From contig JAJLPB010000004.1 in NCBI GenBank assembly GCA_025548565.1, forward strand, positions 186,001 to 250,000: DNA of 64,000 nt, given 5' to 3'. Below are positions 8,480-17,970 of the stretch, piece after piece. Each line of letters starts with the position of its first letter. Positions within the stretch are counted from its first letter, which is position 1. This stretch comes from Rugamonas sp. A1-17. GTDB lineage: Bacteria > Pseudomonadota > Gammaproteobacteria > Burkholderiales > Burkholderiaceae_D. The notes under the pieces were generated by a model. The model was not told the DNA's origin. It saw only the letters and a program-made list of their open reading frames with translations, and searched no databases. A program made the translations under genes and the position numbers.

Positions 8480-9645
8480 TGCAGTACTCCCAGTGCGCGT
8501 TCGATGTCCGCGATCAAATCGTTGACATCCTCCAGGCCGACGTTGAAACGCACCAGGATGCCCTTGCCCTGCCAATCCTTGCGCATTTGCTGGATACGGT
8601 AAGGCATCACCAGGCTGTTGGCGCCGCCCCAGCTATAGCCGATCTTGAACAGCTTGAGCGCGTCGACAAAGCGGTCGGTCTGCTCCTCGGTGTAGCGCTC
8701 ATCGAATAGCACGGAGAACAAGCCGCCGGCACCGGTGAAGTCGCGCTTCCAGATTTCGTGGCCGGGGCAATCGGTGAAGGCAGGATGCAGCACCCGCGTG
8801 ATCTCCGGGCGCGCCTGCAGCCAGGCCGCCAGCTTGCGCGCCGCCGCGTCGTGCGCGTCGAAGCGCAGGCGCATGGTCGGCAGGCCGCGCGCGACCAGAT
8901 AGGCGTCATCCGCGCCGACGCCCATGCCCAGCCGCATATGCGAGAGGCTGAGCCGCTCGTGCAGCGCCGGATCGCGCGTGATGACGGCGCCCATCAATAC
9001 ATCCGAGCCGCCGGACTGGTACTTGGTCAGCGCCTGCATGATGATGTCGACACCGAGCTCGAAGCCGCGCAGCGCCAGGCCGGCCGACCACGTATTATCC
9101 AGCGCCACCACCACGCCGCGTTCATGCGCAGCCTTGCAGATGGCCGGCAGGTCCGGCACCTCCATCGACACCGAACCCGGCGCCTCGGTCCAGATCAGCT
9201 TTGTATTCGGCTGGATCAGCGCGGCGATGCCCTCGCCGATCAGCGGATCGTAGTAACGCGCGGTGATGCCGAAATCGGCCGACAGCCAGCGCCCCAGTTC
9301 GCGGTTGGGGTTGTAGACGTTATCGGGCAACAGCACATCGTCACCAGCCTTGAGCAGCGCGAAGTCCACCATCGCGATGGCCGCCAGGCCGCTCGGCGCC
9401 AGCAGGCAGTACTTGCCATCCTCGATCTCGGCCAGGCGGGCCTCCAGCGTGAAGGTGGTCGGCGTGCCGTGCAGGCCGTAGGTATAGGCATTCTTCTCTT
9501 TCCAGTCGCCCGAACGCATGGCCGCCACGTTCTTGAACAGCACCGTCGAGGCATGGTGGATGGCGCCGGGGAAAGCGGCGAAGCCTTCCGGGGCCTGGTA
9601 GTCGGTATGTACGAGCGCGGTCTGCGGGGATTTTTTGATGATCAT
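8476..9645 (-). CDS. metC: Cystathionine beta-lyase (Cys/Met metabolism PLP enzyme)
   Basis: Chosen start ATG 9645 gives 389 residues ([20 protein letters not shown]), the usual MetC N-terminus. Visible motifs are [19 protein letters not shown], the PLP-phosphate region, [12 protein letters not shown] and the Schiff-base Lys208 in [16 protein letters not shown]. The [11 protein letters not shown] stretch near the end is typical of cystathionine beta-lyases. The enzyme cleaves cystathionine to homocysteine, pyruvate and ammonia in methionine synthesis. It lies upstream of, and overlaps by four bases, hisC. Confidence 0.92.
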   Translation of the reverse strand: MIIKKSPQTALVHTDYQAPEGFAAFPGAIHHASTVLFKNVAAMRSGDWKEKNAYTYGLHGTPTTFTLEARLAEIEDGKYCLLAPSGLAAIAMVDFALLKAGDDVLLPDNVYNPNRELGRWLSADFGITARYYDPLIGEGIAALIQPNTKLIWTEAPGSVSMEVPDLPAICKAAHERGVVVALDNTWSAGLALRGFELGVDIIMQALTKYQSGGSDVLMGAVITRDPALHERLSLSHMRLGMGVGADDAYLVARGLPTMRLRFDAHDAAARKLAAWLQARPEITRVLHPAFTDCPGHEIWKRDFTGAGGLFSVLFDERYTEEQTDRFVDALKLFKIGYSWGGANSLVMPYRIQQMRKDWQGKGILVRFNVGLEDVNDLIADIERALGVLQ

Positions 9646-9663
9646 GATGAGAGTGGACGGTCG

Positions 9664-9695
9664 AAAAAAAAGGCGGCCCATTGCTGGTCCGCCTT
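9664..9695 (-). terminator. Rho-independent terminator after rimO
   Basis: Read on the minus strand, AAGGCGG pairs with CCGCCTT across a 12-base loop and is followed directly by a run of eight T in total. It lies 20-50 bases past the rimO stop and just before metC, separating the two transcripts. A TATAAT hexamer (9697-9702, minus strand) precedes it, so a metC transcript starting there would have to pass the hairpin. Confidence 0.7.
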
Positions 9696-9714
9696 CATTA
9701 TAGGTTCGATTCGC

Positions 9715-11106
9715 TTATTGCGCCTCGCCCCACAGGTCGTGGGCGTCGGACGTGGTGATCTTCACGTCGACGAACTGGCCGACGGCCAGCTTCTTGTGCG
9801 GCTCGTACGGCGGCTTGACGTATACCACGCCGTCGATTTCCGGCGCGTCGGCGCTGGAGCGGCCCACGCCGCCGCTGCGGTTGACTTCATCGATCAGCAC
9901 ACGCACGGTCTTGCCGACCTTGGCCTTCAGGCGCGCTTTCGAAATCTCTTCCTGCAGCAGCATCACGCGGCCACGGCGCTCTTCGCGCACTTCTTCCGGC
10001 ACCGGATTGGCCAGCTCGTTGGCGGTCGCGCCTTCCACCGGCGAATAGGCGAAGCAGCCCAGGCGGTCGATCTGCGCTTCCCGCAGGAAGTCCAGCAGGT
10101 ATTCGAATTCGGCCTCGGTCTCGCCAGGGAAGCCGGCGATGAAGGTCGAACGGATGGTCAGGTCCGGATTCATCGCGCGCCAGGCCTGGATGCGGTCCAG
10201 GTTTTTCTCGCCGCTGGCCGGACGCTTCATGCGCTTCAGCACATCGGGATGCGCGTGCTGCATCGGGATGTCCAGGTATGGCAGCACGTGTTCGCCCATC
10301 ATCGGGATGACCTGGTCGACGTGCGGATATGGATAGACGTAGTGCATGCGCACCCACGCGCCATACGACTTGGCCAGCTCGCCCAGCGCTTCCATCAGCT
10401 GGGTCATGTGGGTCTTGACCGGACGGCCGTTCCAGAAGCCGGTGCGGAACTTGACGTCCACGCCGTAGGCCGAGGTGTCCTGCGAAATCACCAGCAGTTC
10501 CTTGACGCCGGACTTGAACAGGTTCTCCGCTTCCAGCAGCAGTTCGCCGATAGGACGCGACACCAGGTCGCCGCGCATCGACGGGATGATGCAGAACGAG
10601 CAGCGGTGGTTGCAGCCTTCGGAGATCTTCAGGTAGGCGTAGTGCTTCGGCGTGAGCTTGATGCCCTGCGCCGGGATCAGGTCGAGGAAAGGCTCGTGCG
10701 GCTTGGGCAGGTGCAGGTGGACCGAGTCCATCACCTCGGCCAGCGCGTGCGGGCCGGTCACGGCCAGCACCTTCGGGTGCACCTTCATGATGATGTCGTC
10801 GCCGGCGGCGTCTTTTTTCGCGCCCAGGCAACCGGTCACGATCACCTTGCCGTTTTCGGCCAGCGCTTCGCCGATGGCGTCCAGCGATTCCTGCACGGCG
10901 GCGTCGATGAAGCCGCAGGTGTTGACGATGACCAGATCGGCGCCGTCGTACGACTTGGCCGTCTCGTAGCCTTCGGCACGCAGCTGGGTCAGGATCTGTT
11001 CGGAGTCGACCAACGCCTTGGGGCAGCCGAGCGATACGAAGCCGACTTTAGGCGCGGGGGCGCCGGCTGCGGGCTTGGGGAGACGGGAGAGTGGTTGCGA
11101 TTGCAT
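9715..11106 (-). CDS. rimO: Ribosomal protein uS12 Asp methylthiotransferase
   Basis: The 463-residue protein is a complete MiaB/RimO-type enzyme. The N-terminal UPF0004 domain has Cys28, Cys64 and Cys93 (VSLGCPK, NTCGFID, TGCLGA) for one Fe-S cluster. The radical-SAM domain has C165-x3-C169-x2-C172 ([12 protein letters not shown]). A TRAM-like domain ends the protein. NTCGFIDAA and [12 protein letters not shown] are RimO-specific compared with MiaB. It beta-methylthiolates an Asp of ribosomal protein S12. The N-terminus has a short proline-rich extension before PKVGFVSLG. Confidence 0.95.
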   Translation of the reverse strand: MQSQPLSRLPKPAAGAPAPKVGFVSLGCPKALVDSEQILTQLRAEGYETAKSYDGADLVIVNTCGFIDAAVQESLDAIGEALAENGKVIVTGCLGAKKDAAGDDIIMKVHPKVLAVTGPHALAEVMDSVHLHLPKPHEPFLDLIPAQGIKLTPKHYAYLKISEGCNHRCSFCIIPSMRGDLVSRPIGELLLEAENLFKSGVKELLVISQDTSAYGVDVKFRTGFWNGRPVKTHMTQLMEALGELAKSYGAWVRMHYVYPYPHVDQVIPMMGEHVLPYLDIPMQHAHPDVLKRMKRPASGEKNLDRIQAWRAMNPDLTIRSTFIAGFPGETEAEFEYLLDFLREAQIDRLGCFAYSPVEGATANELANPVPEEVREERRGRVMLLQEEISKARLKAKVGKTVRVLIDEVNRSGGVGRSSADAPEIDGVVYVKPPYEPHKKLAVGQFVDVKITTSDAHDLWGEAQ

Positions 11107-11246
11107 GATAGGTTGCTTTATACGCCATGAAAATTACGAGCAATCGAGCATTATACCCCATTCCCCATAGGGAGATCATGCTAGGATAGAGGCTAACCCA
11201 GTGGCCCGCGCCGGCACTGTTTTCATCACCCCGTTCAGGAGAATTC

Positions 11247-12266
11247 GTGGCAACGCTGAAAGACGTCGCAGTGCTCGCCGGTGTAGGCATGTCGACAGCA
11301 TCGCGCGCCATTTCAGGCGCCGGTCCGGTTTCGGCCGAGGCGATGAAAAAAGTCCAGGCCGCGATTGAACAGCTCAACTTCCGCCCCTCCTCCATCGGCC
11401 GCTCGCTGTCGGCGAAGTCGCTGGGCATGATCGGGATCTTCACGCCGTCCTTCTTCGGCGCCTACTACGGCACCATCCTCAAACAGACCGACTTCGAACT
11501 GCGGGCCATGCGCCGCCACGTGGTCGTGGCCACCGGTTGCGGCGACGGCACCCAGCGCGACGAGGCGCTGGAAGCGGTCAAGTTCCTGATCGGGCGCGAT
11601 TGCGACGGCATCGTCGTGTTGGGCCACGACCTGTACGACGAGGACCTGATCGCGCTGCATAAAATGCATCCGAAGATGGCCTTCCTTAATCGCCGCAGCA
11701 CACAGCTGCCGGAGGCTTCATTCTGCCCCGACCATTTTCACGGCGGCGAACTGGCTGCGCGGACTTTGCTGCAGGCGGGCCACCGCGAACTGGCGGTGAT
11801 CTCCGGCCCGGCCGCGACGTCGGACAACAAGGAGCGGCTGGACGGCTTCTTCGCCGAGCTGCAGCGCAATGGGATTGACCGTTCGACGGTGCGCCTGATC
11901 GAATCGGACTTCTCGCGCGAGGGCGGCTTCGGCGCCACGCAGCAGCTGATCAACGAAGGCCTCAAATTCACGGGCCTGTTCTGCGCCAACGACGAGATGG
12001 CGGTCGGCGCCCTGTCCTGCTTCCACCGCGCCGGCGTCGACGTGCCGGGCCAGGTTTCCGTCATCGGCTATGACGACGACTACTCGGCCGAATACACGTC
12101 GCCAGGACTGACCTCGGTCCACATCCCGATGGAACAGCTGACGCAGAACGCCGTACGCTGGCTGCTCAATTTGTGCTACGGCACCCAGCACGAGATCATC
12201 CGCGACTTCCCGGTCACGGTGACGATGCGCGGCTCGGTCGCCGCACGCACGGCCCGGCACAGCTGA
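11247..12266 (+). CDS. LacI-family transcriptional regulator
   Basis: The 339-residue protein uses GTG 11247 with AGGAGAATTC upstream. The first 50 residues are a LacI headpiece (TLKDVAVLAGVGMSTASRAI, then FRPSSIGRSLSAKSLGMIGI hinge). The rest is a periplasmic-binding-protein-like effector domain (CDGIVVLGHDL, GHRELAVISGP, PGQVSVIGYDDDYSAEYTSP). It is convergent with, and adjacent to, the glycosidase/ABC operon and is the obvious local regulator. The palindrome at 19373-19388 is a likely operator. Effector probably a sugar released by the two glycosidases (inference). Confidence 0.92.
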   Translation: MATLKDVAVLAGVGMSTASRAISGAGPVSAEAMKKVQAAIEQLNFRPSSIGRSLSAKSLGMIGIFTPSFFGAYYGTILKQTDFELRAMRRHVVVATGCGDGTQRDEALEAVKFLIGRDCDGIVVLGHDLYDEDLIALHKMHPKMAFLNRRSTQLPEASFCPDHFHGGELAARTLLQAGHRELAVISGPAATSDNKERLDGFFAELQRNGIDRSTVRLIESDFSREGGFGATQQLINEGLKFTGLFCANDEMAVGALSCFHRAGVDVPGQVSVIGYDDDYSAEYTSPGLTSVHIPMEQLTQNAVRWLLNLCYGTQHEIIRDFPVTVTMRGSVAARTARHS

Positions 12267-12285
12267 CTGGCCGGGCCGGCGCGCC

Positions 12286-13614
12286 CTATTGCGCAGCCTT
12301 GATGCGGAACAGGCGTGCGCCGTGCGGAACCACCTCCGGCGCGAAATCGCGGCCGGCGGGGCCGAGGTCTTTTCCGCTCCACAGGTCCCGCACCGGCGCC
12401 GCGTCGCCAACACCGAGCGAGGCAGGTTTGACGGCGACCCGCGCGACCGTCTCGCCGGTATTGAAGACCGCCAGGTATTTGTCCTTGGACTGGGGCACAT
12501 CGGCGATCCACGCGATCAGGCCATCGTCGGTGCGGAACAGCTGGCGGTTGTTCTCGCTGTGCTGATTGACGGCGATGACTTCATCGTTGGTGAGCAGGGA
12601 CAGCGTAAACGGATCGGTCTTCGTCATATCCCCGCCGTGAATCAGCGGCGAGCGCGCGATACTCCACAACGTCATCACCGTCGTTTGTTCGTCGGGCGTG
12701 AAGCGGCTATGCTCATTGAACCGTATGGTCCCGAAGGGCAGCATGTCGGCGTCCGGCCATGCGCCGGAAATGCGGAAAGGAGTCCAGTCGTGGAGGCGCT
12801 TGAACTGGTCGCGCAAGGATTTCCAGTCATCCCAGAAGTCGTCGCTGACGCGCCACATGTTGGCGTGTTGCGTGACGTGCGCGCCGGCGCTGAGCGGGGT
12901 CTCGCCAGGCGAGGTGCTGAGCAGGATCGGCCGTCCGGTCTTGTCGATCGCCTTGCGGAGCGCCTCGATCTCTGGCTGATGGTAAGGGCGGCTGAGGTCA
13001 TCGACCTTGATGAAATCCACGCCCCAGTCGGCGACCAGCTGGATCAGCGAATCGTAGTAAGCCTGTGCTCCCGGCTTGCTCATGTCGACGCCATACATAT
13101 CCGGGTTCCATTCGCAGACGCTATTGCGGTCGGCGATCTGGCCGGCGCGGATGGCGGTGCCGAACAACGGGGTGTTCTGCTCCACGGCCTGGCGCGAAAT
13201 CCCGCGCATCATGTGTATCCCGAATTTGAGGCCCTTGGCGTGGACGTAATCGGCGAGCGGCCGGAAGCCGGCGCCGGCGCGCGCCGACGGGAATTTTTCA
13301 GGCGCCGGGACCAGGCGGCTGAATTCGTCCATCGTCAGCTTGGCCCCTTTTTCGTAGCCATGACCTTTGGAGCTGGGCTGATACCACTGGATATCGACGA
13401 CCAGATACTCCCAACCGTGCGGCTTCAGCGTCCGCGCCATATAGTCGGCCTGCTGTTTGGTCTGAGCCTCGGTGATGGTGGTGCCGAAATTATCCCAGCT
13501 ATTCCAGCCCATCGGTGGGGTCGGAGCCCAGGTGTGATAATCGCTGGCAGCGCCGGCCAGCAGCGGAGCGCTGAGCAGCAAAGCGCAGGGCAACATCAGA
13601 ATACGTTTGAACAT
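12286..13614 (-). CDS. Secreted GH27 alpha-galactosidase
   Basis: The 442 residues begin with a signal peptide (MLPCALLLSAPLLAGAAS). The catalytic domain is GH27: TPPMGWNSWDNFGTTITE (33-50), LVVDIQWY (71-78), the nucleophile Asp205 in FIKVDDLSRPY, the acid/base region WRVSDDFWDDW (Asp258/259), and a C-terminal antiparallel beta domain. GH27 enzymes remove terminal alpha-galactosyl (some alpha-N-acetylgalactosaminyl or beta-arabinopyranosyl) units. It is the last gene of the sugar operon, 95 bases after the ABC ATPase gene, and its product probably works in the periplasm, feeding the importer. Confidence 0.92.
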   Translation of the reverse strand: MFKRILMLPCALLLSAPLLAGAASDYHTWAPTPPMGWNSWDNFGTTITEAQTKQQADYMARTLKPHGWEYLVVDIQWYQPSSKGHGYEKGAKLTMDEFSRLVPAPEKFPSARAGAGFRPLADYVHAKGLKFGIHMMRGISRQAVEQNTPLFGTAIRAGQIADRNSVCEWNPDMYGVDMSKPGAQAYYDSLIQLVADWGVDFIKVDDLSRPYHQPEIEALRKAIDKTGRPILLSTSPGETPLSAGAHVTQHANMWRVSDDFWDDWKSLRDQFKRLHDWTPFRISGAWPDADMLPFGTIRFNEHSRFTPDEQTTVMTLWSIARSPLIHGGDMTKTDPFTLSLLTNDEVIAVNQHSENNRQLFRTDDGLIAWIADVPQSKDKYLAVFNTGETVARVAVKPASLGVGDAAPVRDLWSGKDLGPAGRDFAPEVVPHGARLFRIKAAQ

Positions 13615-13709
13615 AAAAGGACCGTGGATAAAAGAGCTCAATGTAGCTCTCTGCGCGAACACGATCCAATCACAATTTCTTCGCCAGCGATGCCAGTTTG
13701 GATATTACG

Positions 13710-14795
13710 TCAAAGCCGCTGTTCGCTGGCTCCGTCAAATAGCGACACGCGTTTGGTGCGGATCGAGAAGCTGAGCTCCTGCTCGGTCTCGATCTGCTGT
13801 TGGTCCTGCACGATGCCGGCGACCTGGGTGCCGTGGAAGTCCAGCCACAGCACGCGATGCGCGCCCATGGCCTCCACCAGCGACACCGACGCGCATACCG
13901 CGCTGTCGGCGCCATCGCAATTGCCGATGTCGATATCCTCGGGCCGCACGCCCAGCACACATTCCTGCTTACCGCCCGGCGGCTGCTTGAACGGATAATC
14001 CGTCACATCGACCGACAGGTGCTCATTGCGGAACACGGTGCGCGCACCCTCCTGCCCCAGCCGGCCCTTGAACAGGTTCATGCCCGGCGAGCCGAGGAAG
14101 GTGGCGACGAACAGGGTGGCCGGCTCGTTGTAGATGTTGGCCGGGGTGTCGAACTGCTGCACCACGCCGCCCTTCATCACCGCCATGCGCTGCGCCAGTG
14201 TCATCGCCTCCACCTGGTCGTGGGTCACGTAGATCATGGTGGCGCCGAGCTGCTTGTGCAGCTGTTTCAGTTCGCGCCGCAGTTCGGTGCGCAGCTTGGC
14301 GTCCAGGTTGGAGAGAGGCTCGTCGAACAGCATCACGTCCGCCTCGCGCACGATGGCGCGGCCGATCGCCACGCGCTGGCGCTGTCCGCCGGACAGGTTG
14401 GCCGGCTTGCGCTTCAACAGCGGCCCCAGTTGAAGCATATCCGAAGCGCGGGTGACGCGGCGGGCGATCTCCGCCTTCGGCGTGCCGTTGATGCGCAGGC
14501 CGAACGACATATTGGCCTCCACGTTCATGGTCGGATACAACGCGTAGGACTGGAACACCAGCGCGATGCCGCGGTCCTTGGGATCGGCCCAGGTCATGTC
14601 CTTGCCGCCGATTTCGATCTGGCCGGAGGTGGTGTCGATCAGGCCTGCGATGGAGTGCAGCAGCGTGGACTTGCCGCAGCCCGATGGCCCGAGCAGCACC
14701 ACGAACTCGCCGGCCTTCACGTCCAGGTTCAGGGACTCGATCACCTTGTTGCCGCCCAGCTGAATCTGCAGATTACGAATAGCTACGTTAGACAT
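13710..14795 (-). CDS. Sugar ABC importer ATPase (MalK/UgpC/MsmX family)
   Basis: The 361-residue protein (ATG 14795, GGGG upstream) has Walker A GPSGCGKST (36-44), the signature LSGGQRQRVAIGRAI, Walker B VMLFDEPLSNLD and the switch His in THDQVEAM. A C-terminal TOBE/MalK regulatory domain follows (VLGVRPEDI). It energises CUT1-family carbohydrate importers in the cytoplasm. It is 12 bases after the second permease. Automatic annotation often names this family UgpC, but the neighbours point to a sugar, not glycerol phosphate. Confidence 0.93.
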   Translation of the reverse strand: MSNVAIRNLQIQLGGNKVIESLNLDVKAGEFVVLLGPSGCGKSTLLHSIAGLIDTTSGQIEIGGKDMTWADPKDRGIALVFQSYALYPTMNVEANMSFGLRINGTPKAEIARRVTRASDMLQLGPLLKRKPANLSGGQRQRVAIGRAIVREADVMLFDEPLSNLDAKLRTELRRELKQLHKQLGATMIYVTHDQVEAMTLAQRMAVMKGGVVQQFDTPANIYNEPATLFVATFLGSPGMNLFKGRLGQEGARTVFRNEHLSVDVTDYPFKQPPGGKQECVLGVRPEDIDIGNCDGADSAVCASVSLVEAMGAHRVLWLDFHGTQVAGIVQDQQQIETEQELSFSIRTKRVSLFDGASEQRL

Positions 14796-14807
14796 GTTTA
14801 ACCCCAA

Positions 14808-15779
14808 TTAACCTTTAACCGCGCCGGAGGCGATGCCGCGCACGAACCAGCGGCCGGAAATGAAATAGAGAGCAAGCGGCACCAGCGACGTCAGGATGGT
14901 CGCGGCCATGTTGACGTTGTACAGGCGCTCGCCGGTGGTGGTGTTGATGATGTTGTTCAGCTGGACCGTCATCGGCAGATGCTCGGAGCCTGCGAACACC
15001 AGGCCAAGCAGGAAGTCGTTCCAGATGCCGGTGACCTGCATGATGACGGCCACCACGATCACCGGCGTCGACATCGGCAGCATCAGCTGCAGGAAGATGC
15101 GCCAGAAACCACCGCCGTCGATGCGCGCGGCCTTGAACAGCTCCATCGGCAGCGCCGCGTAGTAGTTGCGGAACAGGAGCGTCATCACGGGCATGCCGAA
15201 GATGGTGTGGATCAGCACAATGCCGGGCAAGGAACTAAACAGGTTCACCGCGGCCAGCACGCGCACCAGCGGATACACCATCACCTGCACCGGAATGAAG
15301 GCGCCCATCATCAGGATGGCGAACAGCAGTCCCGCGCCGCGCGGACGCCAGAACGACAGCGCGTAGCCGTTGACGGCGCCGATGGCGATCGACAGCACGG
15401 TGCTTGGCACCACGATGGCGACCGAGTTCCAGAAGCCGCCGCGTATGCCGTCGCATTCCAGGCCGGTGCAGGCGGATTGCCACGCTTGCAGCCACGGCTC
15501 CAGCGTCGCGTGCACCGGCAGCGCGAACAGCGTGCCGAGGCGGATCTCTTCCATCGGCTTGACCGACGTTACCAGCATCACGTACAACGGCAGCAGGAAG
15601 AACAGCGCCGCCACGATCAGGAAGCCGTAGACGCCGATGCGCGCCGGCGTCCATGCCAGCTTGCGGCGCGGCTTGATGGCCGGCGGTGCGCCGATCGTGC
15701 TGTCGTTGGCGGCACCACCCGGCGCCATCCCTGCTGCCTTGTCCATTAATGCCTTTTCGAGTTTGACGACCTGTCCCAT
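14808..15779 (-). CDS. Sugar ABC importer permease, MalG-like
   Basis: The 323-residue membrane protein has six predicted transmembrane helices after a 50-residue cytoplasmic N-terminal extension. The EAA loop that contacts the ATPase is ELFKAARIDGGGFWRIFLQL. I choose ATG 15779, whose A overlaps the stop of the upstream permease gene (TGATG); a GTG at 15782 is possible. It is the second subunit of a CUT1 importer, close to the GtsC glucose/mannose permease type. Confidence 0.92.
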   Translation of the reverse strand: MGQVVKLEKALMDKAAGMAPGGAANDSTIGAPPAIKPRRKLAWTPARIGVYGFLIVAALFFLLPLYVMLVTSVKPMEEIRLGTLFALPVHATLEPWLQAWQSACTGLECDGIRGGFWNSVAIVVPSTVLSIAIGAVNGYALSFWRPRGAGLLFAILMMGAFIPVQVMVYPLVRVLAAVNLFSSLPGIVLIHTIFGMPVMTLLFRNYYAALPMELFKAARIDGGGFWRIFLQLMLPMSTPVIVVAVIMQVTGIWNDFLLGLVFAGSEHLPMTVQLNNIINTTTGERLYNVNMAATILTSLVPLALYFISGRWFVRGIASGAVKG

Positions 15780-16663
15780 CACGCCCCCTTGGCCGCGCGG
15801 CGGTTACGCACATAGTACAGCGGCGCGACAATGGCCAGCACGGTCGCCAGCAGCACGATCGACGCGGCCGACGCCAGGCCGATGTTGGCGCGGCCGAACA
15901 GGTAATCCATGATGAATTTGGCCGGCACCTCGCTGGCCGTGCCCGGGCCGCCCTGCGTCATCGCGACGACCGCGTCGAATACCTTCACCACCATCACGAA
16001 CAGCAGCACGAAGGCGGTCGACACCGAAGGCCCGAGCATCGGCAGCACAATGCTGACGTAGACGCGCCAGCGCGGAATGCCGTCGATGCGGGCAGCCTTC
16101 CACAATTCCTCGTCCACGCCGCGCAGGCCGGACAGCATCAGCGCCATCACCAGGCCCGAAGCCTGCCATACGGTGGCGATGACGATGGTGTAGATCGCCA
16201 TGTCCTGGTCGACGATCCAGTCGAACGTGGCGCCGGCGAAGCCCAGCTTGTGCAGCACTTCCTGGATGCCCAGCTCCGGATTCAGGATCCACTGCCAGAT
16301 CAGGCCCGTGGCCACGAACGACATTGCGTACGGATACAGGAAGATGGTGCGCAACGCCCCCTCGGCCATTACCTTCTGGTCGATGAACACGGCCAGCAGG
16401 AAGCCGATGACCAGGCAGGCGGCGATGAACAGTATGCCGTACACGGCCACGTTTTGCAGCGACAGCAGCCAGCGCTCGTTGTTGAACAGGCGGATGTACT
16501 GCGATGCGCCGACAAAATCGCTGGCCGGGAAGGTGCGCGAACTGCTGACCGACACGCGCGCGGTCCACAGCATCGTGCCCAGGTAGGCCAGCAGCACCGT
16601 CAAGGCCATCGGGATCATGGCGACGTAGGCGGCGAAGGATACGCTTTGACGCTTCTTGGCCAT
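15779..16663 (-). CDS. Sugar ABC importer permease, MalF-like
   Basis: The 294-residue protein has six transmembrane segments and the EAA loop ELWKAARIDGIPRWRVYVSI. It lacks the large periplasmic insertion of E. coli MalF, so it resembles GtsB-type subunits. The gene starts three bases after the stop of the binding-protein gene and overlaps the next permease, so the operon is tightly coupled. Confidence 0.92.
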   Translation of the reverse strand: MAKKRQSVSFAAYVAMIPMALTVLLAYLGTMLWTARVSVSSSRTFPASDFVGASQYIRLFNNERWLLSLQNVAVYGILFIAACLVIGFLLAVFIDQKVMAEGALRTIFLYPYAMSFVATGLIWQWILNPELGIQEVLHKLGFAGATFDWIVDQDMAIYTIVIATVWQASGLVMALMLSGLRGVDEELWKAARIDGIPRWRVYVSIVLPMLGPSVSTAFVLLFVMVVKVFDAVVAMTQGGPGTASEVPAKFIMDYLFGRANIGLASAASIVLLATVLAIVAPLYYVRNRRAAKGA

Positions 16664-16666
16664 GGC

Positions 16667-17914
16667 TTATTGATCCTTCAGCGCGCGGGCGAAGGCCTTC
16701 TGCGCGTCTTCCGGCGATTGGTTCTTGTTCCAGTAGCTGGTCAGCACGTCCTGCAGGGCGCCCGTGGTGTCGGGCGTCGCCAGCATTTCGGAGTTCGGCA
16801 GCTGACGGCTCTTGTCCTTGATGATGGCCAGGCCCTGCTTCGCGCAGATGTCCAGCGTGGATTCATCGACATCGCCACGGATCGGGATCGCGCCCTTGCG
16901 CGAATTGAAGGCCACTTGCGCGGCCGGCGAAGTGACCACCGTCGCCAGCAGCTTCTGCGCCTTGACGGCGTTGGCGTCGGTGGTTTTCGGGAACACGAAA
17001 GCGTCGCCGGCGACGATGTACGGCGCCTTGGGGCCGAAGCCGGGGAAGCAGCCGAAGTCCTTGCCCGCCACCTGCTTGGCCGACGAGAACTCTCCCTTGG
17101 CCCAATCGCCCATGATCTGCACGCCGGCCTTGCCGCTGACGACCATGGCCGTCGCGTCGTTCCAGTTGCGGCCCGGCGAGCCAGCGTCCACAAAGGCTTT
17201 CAGCTTTTTGAAATCGACCAGCACCTGCTTGAAGGCCGGCGACATCACGGCTTTCTGGTCGCGGTCGCGGTACACCTTCAGATACAGGTCGGCGCCGCCC
17301 ACCATCGCGAAGATGGCGTCGAAGGTGATTTTCTCCTGCCATACCTGGCCACCAAATGCCAGCGGCACCACGCCTGCGGCCTTCAGCTTGGCCAGCTGTG
17401 CCAGGAACTCATCCCAGGTCTGCGGCTCATTGGTGATGCCGGCTTTTTTATACGCGGCCTTGGAGTAGAAGAACCAGGCCGGCATGTGGATGTCCACCGG
17501 CGCGGCGTAGAAGTGGCCATTGATCTTGATCGCGGCCAGTATCGACGGCGGCATGATCTGATCCCACTTGCCGGCGGCGGCCACGTCGTCCACGTTGTTC
17601 AGCAAACCCTGCTCGACGAAATCGCGGAACTGCTTGGAGGTGTTGAACTGCGCCGCCGTCGGCGCATTGCCGCCGACGATGCGGTTGATGGTGGTGGCGC
17701 GCGACTGGTCGGCGCCGGCGATGGCGTTGTCGATCCACAGCCCGCCAGCCTTGTTGTACGCGTCCGCGAACTGCTTGACGGCCTGGGATTCGCCGCCCGA
17801 CGTCCACCAGTGGATCACGGTCGCCTTCAATGGCGCGGGCGCCTGCGCGCCGGCCGCGCCGCACGCCGCCAGCGTGAGCGCGACGGCGCTCGCCAGTGTT
17901 GTAGCCTTAATCAT
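16667..17914 (-). CDS. Sugar ABC importer substrate-binding protein (GtsA-like)
   Basis: The 415-residue cluster B binding protein begins with a signal sequence that contains TLAACG, a lipobox-like site (Cys18), followed by APAPLKATVIHWWTSGGE, which is typical of glucose/mannose-binding proteins of the GtsA group. It has the usual two-lobed SBP features (YAAPVDIHMPAWFFYSK, GVVPLAFGG, VSGKAGVQIMGDWAKGE). It captures sugar in the periplasm for the permease pair encoded next. With a beta-glucosidase just upstream, glucose or a glucoside is the likely ligand; a galactoside is the alternative. Confidence 0.9.
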   Translation of the reverse strand: MIKATTLASAVALTLAACGAAGAQAPAPLKATVIHWWTSGGESQAVKQFADAYNKAGGLWIDNAIAGADQSRATTINRIVGGNAPTAAQFNTSKQFRDFVEQGLLNNVDDVAAAGKWDQIMPPSILAAIKINGHFYAAPVDIHMPAWFFYSKAAYKKAGITNEPQTWDEFLAQLAKLKAAGVVPLAFGGQVWQEKITFDAIFAMVGGADLYLKVYRDRDQKAVMSPAFKQVLVDFKKLKAFVDAGSPGRNWNDATAMVVSGKAGVQIMGDWAKGEFSSAKQVAGKDFGCFPGFGPKAPYIVAGDAFVFPKTTDANAVKAQKLLATVVTSPAAQVAFNSRKGAIPIRGDVDESTLDICAKQGLAIIKDKSRQLPNSEMLATPDTTGALQDVLTSYWNKNQSPEDAQKAFARALKDQ

Positions 17915-17970
17915 TCTGTCTCCTTGGGCGTCGAGCGCCCATTTTATTCGGATGGCTGCCGGATGTTCAA

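Noticed and set aside
8758..11130. 790-codon open frame on the plus strand, antisense to metC and rimO
   Set aside because: The product is rich in Arg, His, Gln and Ala with no domain sense, and it covers two well-supported genes; long antisense frames are expected at this GC content.
12251..12277. GC-rich inverted repeat GGCCCGGC/GCCGGGCC over the LacI stop codon, considered as a terminator
   Set aside because: There is no T-tract on either strand and such GC palindromes are frequent by chance here; support is too weak.
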